Part shown: in pieces, positions 56,486-64,000 of the stretch | Position numbering within the stretch: the first letter of the stretch is position 1 | How the letters are laid out: the number at the start of each line of letters is the position of its first letter | Origin: UBA7672 sp963784415 | Lineage (GTDB): Bacteria > Pseudomonadota > Alphaproteobacteria > Caulobacterales > Hyphomonadaceae | Direction: 5' to 3' | NCBI GenBank assembly: GCA_963784415.1 | Contig: CAWARK010000013.1 | Span: 62,001 to 126,000 of the forward strand | DNA: 64,000 nucleotides | Position numbers and translations under genes: made by a program | Notes under the pieces: model-generated | What the model was told of the DNA's origin: nothing | Seen by the model: only the letters and a program-made list of their open reading frames with translations | The model's database searches: none

Positions 56486-57364
56486 TCAGTCGAACACTTC
56501 TTCAGGTCCTGGTGCGGGTTTGCGGCGCAGGTTGAGAAGCAGCCAGACGAAGCCAGCGATGGCGGCGGCGGCAAGGGCGAAGCTCCAAAACGATGCCGCC
56601 CCTATCCGCTCTGCGAACGCCGTGGGGTAGTCCTCGTAGCGCCGCGGCATGCCCATCATCCCGGCGGCGGAGGTGTTGGCCGCCGCTATATAGCCGGTGA
56701 CGCCGATCATCAGGCCCGAGACGAGGCTGACGAGCGTTGTCCTGATGCCGCGCGATTGCGCAATCCAGGCCGAAACGCCCGCCAGTGAGCCGAGAATGAC
56801 GGAAACGCCGAAGCCGTGATCTGCCGCGAGCGCCATATAGGTATCGTGAAGCGTGCTGTCGGGGACATTGCTGAGGATCAGCAGGATTACGCCGCCGAAG
56901 CCGGCTGCCAATGCGGAGAGCGCGGTGAGGATGACCACGGCGGCCCGCGTCTGTGGCTGCGCGAACGCGAGGGTCACGTTAGCTAACAGCAGTAGAGTGG
57001 CGACGATTGGCAGTCCGTTGCGCAGCCCGTCGTAGAGCGCCCAGCTTCCGCTTAATCCTGCGTGGGTCATGACGGCAAACACGATGGGGCAGGCCGCCAT
57101 CGCGAGCATCGCGATGAACCGCACGATAGGCTGTTGCCGTGCTTCGCTCACCTGCGCTAGCGCCAACGCAATGGCGGCAAGCGGGAGCGCCTGTGACCAT
57201 CCCGCGCCGTGCAGCGTGGTCATGAGGTTATAGACGCCGGGATCTTCCGGCGGAACGATCTGGATGCCGGGCGCAGCGAGTTCGGCCTGCGCAACGAGGC
57301 CCGGAATAATCCCCGCGACCAGCGTTGCGACAACAGCAATCAGGCCAAGCGTCGATAGGCGCAA
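56486..57364 (-). CDS. Short heme-copper oxidase subunit I-like membrane protein
   Basis: A 292-residue, about eight-helix protein with a TTG start at 57364. It echoes Cox1: NLMTTLHGAGWSQALP (H52) resembles the T-x-H-G heme a ligand site; STLHDTYMALAADHGFGVSV (H183) aligns with the DTYYVVAHFHY region, keeping the second His but losing the first; and GMMGMPRRYEDYPTAFAERI is the C-terminal GMPRR-xx-DYP signature. Cox1 proteins are about 530 residues, so roughly half is missing, including most copper ligands. It may bind a low-spin heme only. A cytochrome c gene with an FNR box lies just upstream. Confidence 0.7.
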   Translation of the reverse strand: MRLSTLGLIAVVATLVAGIIPGLVAQAELAAPGIQIVPPEDPGVYNLMTTLHGAGWSQALPLAAIALALAQVSEARQQPIVRFIAMLAMAACPIVFAVMTHAGLSGSWALYDGLRNGLPIVATLLLLANVTLAFAQPQTRAAVVILTALSALAAGFGGVILLILSNVPDSTLHDTYMALAADHGFGVSVILGSLAGVSAWIAQSRGIRTTLVSLVSGLMIGVTGYIAAANTSAAGMMGMPRRYEDYPTAFAERIGAASFWSFALAAAAIAGFVWLLLNLRRKPAPGPEEVFD

Positions 57365-57489
57365 GATGTCCCCCGGTTTGACAACCCGGAGTTGAGCTTG
57401 GCCTCACAACCGGATGCGCTGCAAGCCAGTTTGACGACACTGACGCGCGGCTCGTCCGGGCCCTGTCAGGAGAAAATGTTTTGTCGAGC

Positions 57490-58023
57490 CTATTCCGATT
57501 TCGGCGGATAGTCGGGCGATTTGTAGAGGCCCATTGTCGGCAGGTCAGGCTTGAATTTCTTGTGGCAGTCCTCGCAGGCCGCCACGATGCGCGTGCCGGC
57601 CTTGTCGAGTAGGGCGGCGTCCGTTGCCTTGGCGGCTGACAGGGCGTCCATGCCGGCGGCGCTCAACTCGTCCGCGATCGACCTCCAGGCGGGATCAGCG
57701 GCCCAGACGGCGTCGTTCGGCCCCGTCCCTTCAAGCTGGATAAGCTTTCCGGCAATGGCAAGCTGATAGGCATTGTATTGGGCTTCCCGCCAGCGCGCTT
57801 CGGATGTCGGAGCGATATAGGCATCGACCCAAAGCGGTTCGGATGCATGGTCGACCAGGGCCACCATCGTCGCGTTGATGCTGACAGGGAGCTTTATCGT
57901 CGGTGCGACGGCGACCTGCGCTGGTTCAGTCGCTGCGGCGGTCTCAGGCTCTCTTGGCGCGCAGGCGCCAAGCAGGGCAGCAGCAGACAGGGCGAGAACA
58001 GCGGGCGAGAGAATGCGCATCAT
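57490..58023 (-). CDS. Cytochrome c-prime-like lipoprotein
   Basis: A 177-residue heme protein with a lipobox (LSPAVLALSAAALLGACAP). The mature part is helical (WREAQYNAYQLAIAGKLIQL, WRSIADELSAAGMDALSAA), with a single heme motif near the C-terminus (VAACEDCHKKFKPDLPTM, CxxCH). Four-helix folds with a C-terminal CxxCH are typical of cytochromes c-prime, which bind NO or CO. The start at 58023 is preceded by AGGAG at a 7-base spacing. A perfect FNR-type box lies upstream, and the short Cox1-like gene follows at 125 bases, so the two may be induced together under low oxygen. Confidence 0.82.
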   Translation of the reverse strand: MMRILSPAVLALSAAALLGACAPREPETAAATEPAQVAVAPTIKLPVSINATMVALVDHASEPLWVDAYIAPTSEARWREAQYNAYQLAIAGKLIQLEGTGPNDAVWAADPAWRSIADELSAAGMDALSAAKATDAALLDKAGTRIVAACEDCHKKFKPDLPTMGLYKSPDYPPKSE

Positions 58024-58080
58024 GGAGTGGCTCCTCATGTGTCGAACACAATGAGGCTATGACCCGGATGTTCCGCCCGA

Positions 58081-58094
58081 TTGATATGGATCAA
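58081..58094 (-). promoter_or_regulatory. FNR/FixK-type binding site
   Basis: TTGAT-ATGG-ATCAA, an exact match to the FNR/FixK consensus TTGAT-N4-ATCAA, centred 65 bases upstream of the cytochrome start. With a box centred at -41.5, the transcript would start near 58046. The only gene reading away from it is the cytochrome; the gene on the other side is on the same strand and ends here. Confidence 0.85.
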
Positions 58095-58141
58095 GATTTA
58101 ATTTGGCAACGCACGCTCAGGCGTGTGCGCTGGCGTACGGA

Positions 58142-58435
58142 TTACCTGGTCGGCCGTTCGTAGCCGCGAATGGCGATGATGCGCGGGTCGATGCTCGTCT
58201 CCGGCGTGGCGTCCACCACAGGAACAGTGATTGCTGTCGGCGCGACGACCGGCTGTGAGAGCGGGCGCTCGACGCGAATGACGCATTCCTTGCCACGCCA
58301 GACTTCGACACTGTGACTGCGGGAAAGGGCCTCACGCGCGAAATCCGCAGCGGCTGCGTCATCCATGAAGCGCGCGTGCTCGCTTGGTTGCGAGCGCCCG
58401 AGCTGATCGAGGAGGCGGAAAGAATAATCTCTCAC
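58142..58435 (-). CDS. Hypothetical protein, about 97 residues
   Basis: A small protein with MRDYSFRLLDQLGRSQPSEH, then FMDDAAAADFAREALSRSHS and VEVWRGKECVIRVERPL, resembling the DUF6894-type proteins of alphaproteobacteria, followed by a Pro/Val-rich tail. The function of that family is unknown. No partner gene is evident. Confidence 0.65.
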   Translation of the reverse strand: MRDYSFRLLDQLGRSQPSEHARFMDDAAAADFAREALSRSHSVEVWRGKECVIRVERPLSQPVVAPTAITVPVVDATPETSIDPRIIAIRGYERPTR

Positions 58436-58589
58436 GAATGATCCTCATCGCGCCGTGACGAGACGTTCCGCCATTGCACGCTTCCATCAGGTGGACCCTG
58501 TGGCGGACGCGCACAACCAGGGAACCTTTTTATATTGCGGGCCCCGGCCTTGTTTCGCGCATATTCAAGGCGACAGCGGGCAGCGCCGA

Positions 58590-59030
58590 CTACGACATCT
58601 GCTGGATTGCTTCGCGCGCGGGCGGGATGTGCATCCTGCCGCCGAGTTTCGACCCGCTGAGCGTCTTGCAGAACTGCGCGTCATAGAGATTGGCGGCGGC
58701 GAGGAAGCGGACGGCCTTTGCTTCGAGGTCTTTCGCGCGGGCCAGCTCGGCGTCGTCGCGGATGCGGGTGTCGCGGATCGCACAGAGGAGTTGCGCCATC
58801 GCGCCGGCGGCGGAGACAGCCTCGACCTGCGCGAGGCGGTCGCGGGCTTCGTCGGCGGCGAGGAGGAGTTCGTCGGAGAGGGCTTCGAGCTGGGCGGAGA
58901 GGTCGGGCGAGCGCGTCGGCTCGGCTTCCACGATCAGGCGGGCGACATGGTCGATGACGCCTTCAAGGCGGACGATTTCAGCGGCGGCGGCGGCGGCGGG
59001 GCAGAATTCGATGGGGTCGTTGGTCAGCAA
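58590..59030 (-). CDS. Hypothetical coiled-coil protein
   Basis: A 146-residue, very Ala/Leu-rich helical protein (AEIVRLEGVIDHVARLIVEA, LEALSDELLLAADEARDRLA), predicted to be mostly coiled coil. A Cys pair occurs in the middle. I do not recognise it. It is separated by 154 bases from the next gene. Confidence 0.6.
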   Translation of the reverse strand: MLTNDPIEFCPAAAAAAEIVRLEGVIDHVARLIVEAEPTRSPDLSAQLEALSDELLLAADEARDRLAQVEAVSAAGAMAQLLCAIRDTRIRDDAELARAKDLEAKAVRFLAAANLYDAQFCKTLSGSKLGGRMHIPPAREAIQQMS

Positions 59031-59204
59031 GGCGGCGTCCCTCCCATTAAGGCGCTGGCAATCCAGCGCTGCTAAGAGCAGCTCTGCGCATCTGCGGGCT
59101 GCCGATGGGGACGATTGGGCGCTGATAGTTAAGACGTGGTTAACACCCGGCGTGAAGGCCCGGTTTGCAGCGCTTGGCTTGTGGATGGACGGTGTGTTCC
59201 GGCT

Positions 59205-59390
59205 TCAGCCAGGCAGTTTGCCGGACTTCCAGAGCTCTTGCAGGTGCTGAAGGATGATCATCTTCGCGACCTCGGCCCGGCTCGACCCGTAAAGTCCCGT
59301 TTCAACAAGGATTTCAAGGCGCTCGGCGGCCTTCGTCGGAAGGACGACCGTGAACGGCTTGGTCTCTGCGCTGTTGGGTGGCTTGGCCAT
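59205..59390 (-). CDS. Ribbon-helix-helix-like protein
   Basis: A 61-residue protein with a strand (TKPFTVVLPTKAAERLEIL), helix (VETGLYGSSRAEVAKMIILQ) and tail (HLQELWKSGKLPG). The G-x-S-x-A-E-V-A pattern is typical of ribbon-helix-helix regulators. Divergent from a second such gene at 59482, with 91 bases between; the pair may share a control region. Confidence 0.7.
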   Translation of the reverse strand: MAKPPNSAETKPFTVVLPTKAAERLEILVETGLYGSSRAEVAKMIILQHLQELWKSGKLPG

Positions 59391-59481
59391 GCATTGCTAT
59401 TGCATTGTCATGGCAATGCCTTCAAGTTGATTCTCGCGAACGGAGGCCGGGGGCTGCCAATCGCTGCTGATGGAATCTCCA

Positions 59482-59694
59482 ATGACCAAGACCGCAAACC
59501 GTGAGCCGCTGACTGTCCGGCTTGATCCGGAGTCGAAGAAGCTGTTCTCGGCCGAGGCCGAGAAGTGCGGCCTGGAAGCGGGCGTCGCTGCGCGGCAGAT
59601 CCTGGAGCTGTATGTCCAGCGGCTGCGCGAGAGCGGCGATTATATCCAGACACTGTCGGACTTCTCGCAGGCGCTGAAGCCGCGTCCGCTCTAG
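59482..59694 (+). CDS. Ribbon-helix-helix-like protein
   Basis: A 70-residue protein from the ATG at 59482: REPLTVRLDPESKKLFSAEA, then CGLEAGVAARQILELYVQRL, with the strand-helix-helix layout of Arc/MetJ-like regulators. Divergent from the 59205-59390 gene. No toxin or methyltransferase is adjacent, so its target is unknown. Confidence 0.7.
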   Translation: MTKTANREPLTVRLDPESKKLFSAEAEKCGLEAGVAARQILELYVQRLRESGDYIQTLSDFSQALKPRPL

Positions 59695-59746
59695 GGCATC
59701 CCTTACTTCCCTCCATCGTTGTGACCTCATAGGAAGACGCCTCGCG

Positions 59747-60626
59747 ATGCGGAGCGCCTTCATGAAACTCATCGATTCAATTTCCTTTCCCGGCTCGAAG
59801 CTCGGCGGCGGCATGAAGACCGGCACGGGCGATGATCGCTATGCGTTCGACGAGGCGGCGGGCTGGGCGTGCGTGATCGATGGCGCGACGGATGTGGGGC
59901 CGGTGCGGATCTTCGCGGCGGCTGAGTCCGATGCGGCGCGCTATGCGGAGATCTTTGCAGCAGAGATCGTGAAGGGCCCGGCCGATGCGCGCGAGGTTCC
60001 GCAGGCGTGGTTCGGACGTCTGCTGCCGCGTATCCGCGCGGCCGTTGAGAAGGAGGTGAAGATCCCGCTGAAGGATGCGCCGCTGGCGAGCTATCCGACG
60101 GCGGCGGCGACCTGGGTGCGGGCGCGCCAGAACAAGCAGGGCATGGGCGTGCTGGAAGGCGCGACGCTGGGCGACTCGATTGCGATCGTGAAGACACCGG
60201 CAGGCGTGGTGACGGTGTTCGGCGAGACGAGCAAGGCGGCGGACGAGCAGGGCCGAGCGAAGAGCGGTGATGGCGATGACGCCGGAGGATCGGCTGAAAT
60301 GGCTGCAGGACGTGCGCGCGATCCACAACACGGCCAAGGGCTACTGGGTGTTCGGCGTGCAGCCGGAGGCGGCGGATCACATTGTCTATCAGTCGTGCGA
60401 TGCGCCGGCGGGCACGAAGGTGCTGGCGATGACGGATGGATTCTACCGGCTGGTGTCGCCGTATGGGCGCTACACGGATGAGCAGCTGATCGATGCGGTT
60501 GTTGCGCGCGGACTTGGCGAGTTGATGCGTGAGCTGCGCGGGATGGAGACGTCGGCGGCGGACGACGCGGCGATCGGACGGTTCAAGACGTCAGACGATG
60601 CGACGGCGTTGTTGCTGGAGGTTTAG
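59747..60626 (+). pseudogene. PP2C-family protein phosphatase, one frameshift
   Basis: A serine/threonine phosphatase of about 290 residues. The start (59747 or 59762) leads to KTGTGDDRYAFDEAAGWACV and IDGATDVGPVRIFAA, the metal-binding Asp of PP2C. At about 60255 the frame shifts after EQGRAKS; one base less leads to VMAMTPEDRLKWLQDVRAIH, then KVLAMTDGFYRLVSPYGRY (second metal Asp) and a final TSDDATALLLEV. So the full family layout is intact across the break. Its target kinase or protein is unknown. Confidence 0.82.
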
Positions 60627-60817
60627 GGCTTAGCTCGCTCCATGCGCACAGCGCGAAGCACGAGTTCAAGGTTGCGTTCGGCAATTGCAAGGTGACGCAA
60701 GCGCAGGTCTGGTATGCTGAATGTTTCACCGGCCTTCTCCTGCTCTTTCAGTTCAAGCGATGAACGATACAGGCGCAGAGCCTGCATCAGCAGGTCGTGA
60801 ACTTCCTCGTGCTTCAT
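60623..60817 (-). CDS. Hypothetical protein, about 64 residues
   Basis: A short helical protein: HEEVHDLLMQALRLYRSSLE, then LRLRHLAIAERNLELVLRAV. No motif is recognised. The frame is bounded closely by the convergent phosphatase stop and the amidohydrolase stop upstream. Confidence 0.55.
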   Translation of the reverse strand: MKHEEVHDLLMQALRLYRSSLELKEQEKAGETFSIPDLRLRHLAIAERNLELVLRAVRMERAKP

Positions 60818-60829
60818 GTGATCTCCTGA

Positions 60830-62101
60830 CTATTCTCCGCCCTTGTAGGTCACGCCGCCCTTCATGACGAACGCAGGGTGTTCGAGAAGCGTGACGTCTT
60901 TCGTCGGATCGCCCATCACGCCGACGAGGTCGCCGTAGGCGCCGGGCTTGATGATGCCGACCTTGTCTTTCCAGCCGAGCGCGTCGGCGGAGTTGATGGT
61001 CGCGATCTGGATCGCCTGCAGGGGCGTTGCGCCATAGCGGACCATCACGGCGAACTGTTTGGCGTTGTCGCCGTGCGGATAGACGCCGGCGTCGGTGCCG
61101 TAGATCATCTTCACGCCAGCCTTGAGAGCCTTGCCGAAATTCACGCGCTGGATATCGCCGATGTCGTGATCCTTCTTGATCAGGGCATCGGGCACGCCGT
61201 TCTTCTTGCCTTCGGCTTGCGTGTAGTCGGTGTTGTAAATGTCCATCGAGAAGTACGCGCCCATCTTCTTCGCGAGCGCGATGCCTTCATCGTCGACAAG
61301 GCTGGCGTGCTCGATGGTGTCGACGCCGGCGAGAATGGAATCGCGAATGCCCGATGCGCCATGCGCGTGTGCGGCGACCTTCATGCCCTACATGTGCGCT
61401 TCTTCCACGATGGCCTTGAGCTCCGGCAGGGATAGCTGCTGCTGGCCCGGCGTGTCGGCGTAGGAGAAGACGCCTCCGGTGGCGCAGATCTTGATCACCT
61501 CGGCGCCGTATTTGTGCATTTCGCGCACGCGCTTGCGACCCTCGTCGGGGCTGTCGGCATTGTAGGGGCTGGCGGCATTGAATGACGGGGCGAGGCCCGT
61601 GATGTCGCAATGGCCGCCCGTGGCGCCGAACGCATAGCCGGCCGGAACGATGCGCGGTCCGTCGATCTTGCCGGCCTCGATCGCGGCCTTGAGCGCGATG
61701 TCGTCCCAGTTGCTCGAGCCGACATTGCGGACGGTGGTAAAGCCCGCATCGAGCGTCGCCTTCGCAAACGGGACGGCGAGGATAGAGGCGTAGGCGTCGG
61801 GCAGGCCGATGCCGGTGAAGCCGCCAAGCGTCGGATCGCTGTCGAGGTGGACGTGCATGTCGATGAGACCGGGCAGGAGCGTCACGCCGGGCAGGGAGAC
61901 AACCTCCGCCGCCGATGGGACCTGTAGCTTGTCCTGTGTGCCGACGCTGGTGATGACGCCGTCCTGGATGATGATGGCAGGGTTTGCGATCATCTTTCCC
62001 GTCGCGACGTCGAGCATCCGGTCGGCGGTGACGTAGACATTCTGCGCAAAGGCGGCCGGAGCGGCAGTTGCGGCGAGCAGGGCCAGAATGAGCGTGCGCA
62101 T
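60830..62101 (-). pseudogene. Exported amidohydrolase with an in-frame TAG
   Basis: An imidazolonepropionase/prolidase-like metallohydrolase of about 423 residues. Start at 62101, with GGAG upstream and a signal peptide (MRTLILALLAATAAPAAFAQ). The first metal site is PGLIDMHVHLDSDPTLGGF (His-x-His); the second half has MKVAAHAHGASGIRDSILAG and IEHASLVDDEGIALAKKMGA, then MIYGTDAGVYPHGDNAKQFA (catalytic Asp). The frame is continuous except for TAG at 61388-61390, between EEAHM and GMKVAAHAHG, where family members usually have Trp (TGG) or similar. A TGG to TAG change would explain it. It may cleave acylated or dipeptide-like compounds. Confidence 0.85.
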
Positions 62102-62243
62102 GAATGTCTCCCGAACGATGCTGTTTGATGCGACGGCGCGACGCGCAGGTAAAGCGGCTCCGTAGGGCCATGAGAAAATCGCCGTGGCTGCCTTGCGCCG
62201 AGGCGCGTACAAGGTGAGGAAAAACAACAGCGAGGAATCTCCC

Positions 62244-63080
62244 ATGGCGAAGACGCAAGCCCAGAAAGCCGCCGAGTTCGAGGCGCTGCACAAGGCGCCG
62301 GGCGTTTTCGTGATTCCCAATCCGTGGGACCCGGGGTCGGCGCGATTGCTGGCCGGGCTCGGGTTCAAGGCGCTGACGACGACGAGCGCGGGCTATGCGC
62401 GGTCGATCGGGTTTCCCGACTACAATGCGGGGCGCGAGAATGTGATGGCGCACATCCGCGCGATGGCGCCGATGGTGGACGTGCCGCTGGCGGCGGACCT
62501 CGAGGACGGGTTCGGGCCGAAGCCTGAGGATTGCGCCGAGACGATCCGGCAGGGCGCGGCGGCGGGACTCGTCGGTGGATCGATCGAGGATTTCACCGGC
62601 GACCGCTCGAATCCGATTCATTCCATCGAAGTGGCGGCCGAACGCATTCGCGCCGCGGCGGAGGCGGCGAAAAAATTGCCGTTCAAGTTCATGCTGTGCG
62701 CGCGGGCGGAGAACTACCTGCATGGGCGGCAGGATCTTGGCGACACCATCAAGCGGATGCAGGCCTATCAGGAAGCGGGGGCCGACGTGCTGTTCGCGCC
62801 GGGGCTGAACACGTCGGACGAGGTGCGCCAGATGTGCCGGTCGATCGACCGGCCGTTCAACATCGTGCGCGGGCCGCGCAAGGAGACGATGACCGTGGCG
62901 CAGGTCGGCGAGCTGGGCGTCAAGCGCATCAGCCTTGGCGGCATGATGCACGCGGTGGCGACGAGCGCGATGATCGGCGCGGCGAAGGAGATCGCCGAGA
63001 GCGGCACATTCGGTTTCACCGGATCGATGCCGTTCGCGGGCGAGATCGATGCGCTGCTGAACAAGGGCGCGGCGGGATGA
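62244..63080 (+). CDS. Isocitrate lyase / PEP mutase superfamily enzyme
   Basis: A 278-residue TIM-barrel enzyme of the PEP mutase/2-methylisocitrate lyase-like family: GVFVIPNPWDPGSARLLAGL, TTTSAGYARSIGFPDYNAGR, VPLAADLEDGFGPKPEDCAE (Mg-binding Asp) and SIEDFTGDRSNPIHSIEVAA. ARAENYLHGRQDLGDTIKRM follows. The catalytic cysteine of true lyases is not evident, so an oxaloacetate decarboxylase-like or C-C/C-P bond cleaving activity is possible. GAGGAA upstream decides the 62244 start. Its stop overlaps the carboxylesterase start (ATGA). Confidence 0.88.
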   Translation: MAKTQAQKAAEFEALHKAPGVFVIPNPWDPGSARLLAGLGFKALTTTSAGYARSIGFPDYNAGRENVMAHIRAMAPMVDVPLAADLEDGFGPKPEDCAETIRQGAAAGLVGGSIEDFTGDRSNPIHSIEVAAERIRAAAEAAKKLPFKFMLCARAENYLHGRQDLGDTIKRMQAYQEAGADVLFAPGLNTSDEVRQMCRSIDRPFNIVRGPRKETMTVAQVGELGVKRISLGGMMHAVATSAMIGAAKEIAESGTFGFTGSMPFAGEIDALLNKGAAG

Positions 63081-64000
63081 TCGTTCGGCGATTGGCGGCG
63101 GCGCTGGTTGTTGCGCTGCTGGCGGGGTGTGCGGGCTGGGCGGCATCGGGCGGTGCGCCGCGGGCGCATGTCGGCGGCGGCGCGATCGAGGGCGCGGTTG
63201 CTGGAGACGTCACGGCCTATCTCGGGATTCCCTTTGCCGCGCCGCCGGTGGGCAATCTCCGCTGGCGCGCGCCGCAGCCGGTCGCACATTGGGACGGCGT
63301 GAGACAGGCAACGGCATTTGCACCGGCTTGCCTGCAGACGGGCGTCTCCATGCCGGGCGAAGCGCCGCCGGTCACGAGCGAGGATTGCCTCTATCTCAAT
63401 GTCTGGTCGCCGGTTGAGCACGGCGCGGAGCGGCTGCCGGTTATCGTCTGGATACATGGCGGCGGGTGGACGAATGGCGCTACCGCGATGCCGCTTTATT
63501 CGGGCGCAAATCTCGCGAAGCGCGGCGTGGTGTTTGTCAGTGTGGCTTACCGTCTTGGGCCGCTCGGTTTTCTCGCGCATCCGGAGTTGAGCGCGGAGGC
63601 GGGATCGTCCGGCAATTACGGGCTGATGGATCAGGTCGCGGCGCTGACATGGGTGAAGGACAATATCGCGGCGTTTGGCGGCGATCCAGCGCGGGTGACG
63701 ATTGCAGGGCAGTCGGCGGGCGCGATGTCGGTGAGCCTGCTGATGGCCTCGCCGAAGGGGGCGGGATTGTTCCAGCGCGCCATCGGGCAGAGCGGCGGCG
63801 TGTTTGAACCGTTGCAGCTTGCGCCAGGCTATCTGCTGGCCAATGCGGAAAAGGACGGCGTGGCCTATGCGGCTTCGGTTGGCGCGTCGTCATTGGCGGA
63901 GTTGCGTGGGGTTGCCCCTGACAAGCTGCTGGGGGGCGAGGCGGCGTCAGTCAGCCATCCGGTGATCGAGCCGCACGTGCTGCCGCGCTCGCCGTATGAG
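63077..64000 (+). CDS. Type-B carboxylesterase, C-terminus beyond the window
   Basis: At least 308 residues, cut by the window end. A lipoprotein-like signal (MIVRRLAAALVVALLAGCAG) leads into the carboxylesterase fold: GVTAYLGIPFAAPPVGNLRW-like start (DVTAYLGIPFAAPPVGNLRW), SEDCLYLNVWSPVEHGAERL, the oxyanion hole VIVWIHGGGWTNG, and the nucleophile RVTIAGQSAGAMSVSLLMAS (GxSxG). The catalytic Glu and His lie beyond the edge. It would hydrolyse small carboxylic esters in the periplasm or outer membrane. Coupled to the preceding gene through ATGA. Confidence 0.9.
   Translation, partial: MIVRRLAAALVVALLAGCAGWAASGGAPRAHVGGGAIEGAVAGDVTAYLGIPFAAPPVGNLRWRAPQPVAHWDGVRQATAFAPACLQTGVSMPGEAPPVTSEDCLYLNVWSPVEHGAERLPVIVWIHGGGWTNGATAMPLYSGANLAKRGVVFVSVAYRLGPLGFLAHPELSAEAGSSGNYGLMDQVAALTWVKDNIAAFGGDPARVTIAGQSAGAMSVSLLMASPKGAGLFQRAIGQSGGVFEPLQLAPGYLLANAEKDGVAYAASVGASSLAELRGVAPDKLLGGEAASVSHPVIEPHVLPRSPYE

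Noticed and set aside
61287..63146. A 619-codon minus-strand frame
   Set aside because: Overlaps the amidohydrolase in another frame and the PEP mutase family gene on the other strand; low-complexity Arg/Ala composition.

Overview
The window is GC-rich DNA with the gene style of an alphaproteobacterium: HldE, a glutamine-dependent NAD synthase, a YggT-DUF167-FolD block, the TIGR00282 phosphoesterase and YebC, plus many 4-base ATGA overlaps. A Caulobacterales/Hyphomonadaceae-like host is my best guess, from gene content only; I could not test it.

Layout. (1) 0-6 kb, minus strand: a surface polysaccharide locus. It has the O-antigen-type ABC exporter (ATPase cut by the window edge, then the permease), two DegT-family sugar aminotransferases, an NAD-dependent epimerase, and a WlbA-WlbC-WlbB-like set that would make a 2,3-diacetamido uronic acid nucleotide sugar. 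Further sugar genes follow at 10.6-14.6 kb: UDP-glucuronate decarboxylase, UDP-glucose dehydrogenase and HldE. (2) 6-19 kb: housekeeping genes (TraB/GumN, tRNA-Arg, NadE, an LhgO-like oxidase, a CheY-like regulator, an amino acid permease, a HAD phosphatase, pterin dehydratase). (3) 19.3-40.6 kb: an integrative mobilizable element inserted at the 3' end of tRNA-Ala(CGC). It has a large serine recombinase whose last codons lie inside the tRNA, a VirD4/TraG-type coupling protein, a relaxase with MobC, and no type IV secretion apparatus. Its cargo is a ribbon-helix-helix regulator followed by three different DNA methyltransferases, facing a HerA ATPase and a SIR2 protein; beyond these is a Fic toxin with VbhA-like partners. 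(4) 40.6-64 kb: host genes again, including an OmpA-like lipoprotein, YggT, FolD, a PadR regulator with its membrane partner, YebC, TesB, and an FNR-box-controlled c-type cytochrome next to a shortened Cox1-like protein. The window ends inside a type-B carboxylesterase.

The most interesting unit is the methyltransferase trio plus SIR2-HerA (25.8-36.1 kb). SIR2-HerA is a known NAD-depleting anti-phage pair; its pairing with a three-methyltransferase operon suggests a modification-gated abortive defence system that I do not recognise as a named type.

A caution applies throughout. At least eleven genes, host and element alike, are broken by single-base indels, several in short homopolymers, and one by an in-frame TAG. 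The broken genes include nadE, which has three breaks yet conserved reading in every piece. This looks more like uncorrected sequencing error than decay, so genes marked as pseudogenes may well be intact in the organism.
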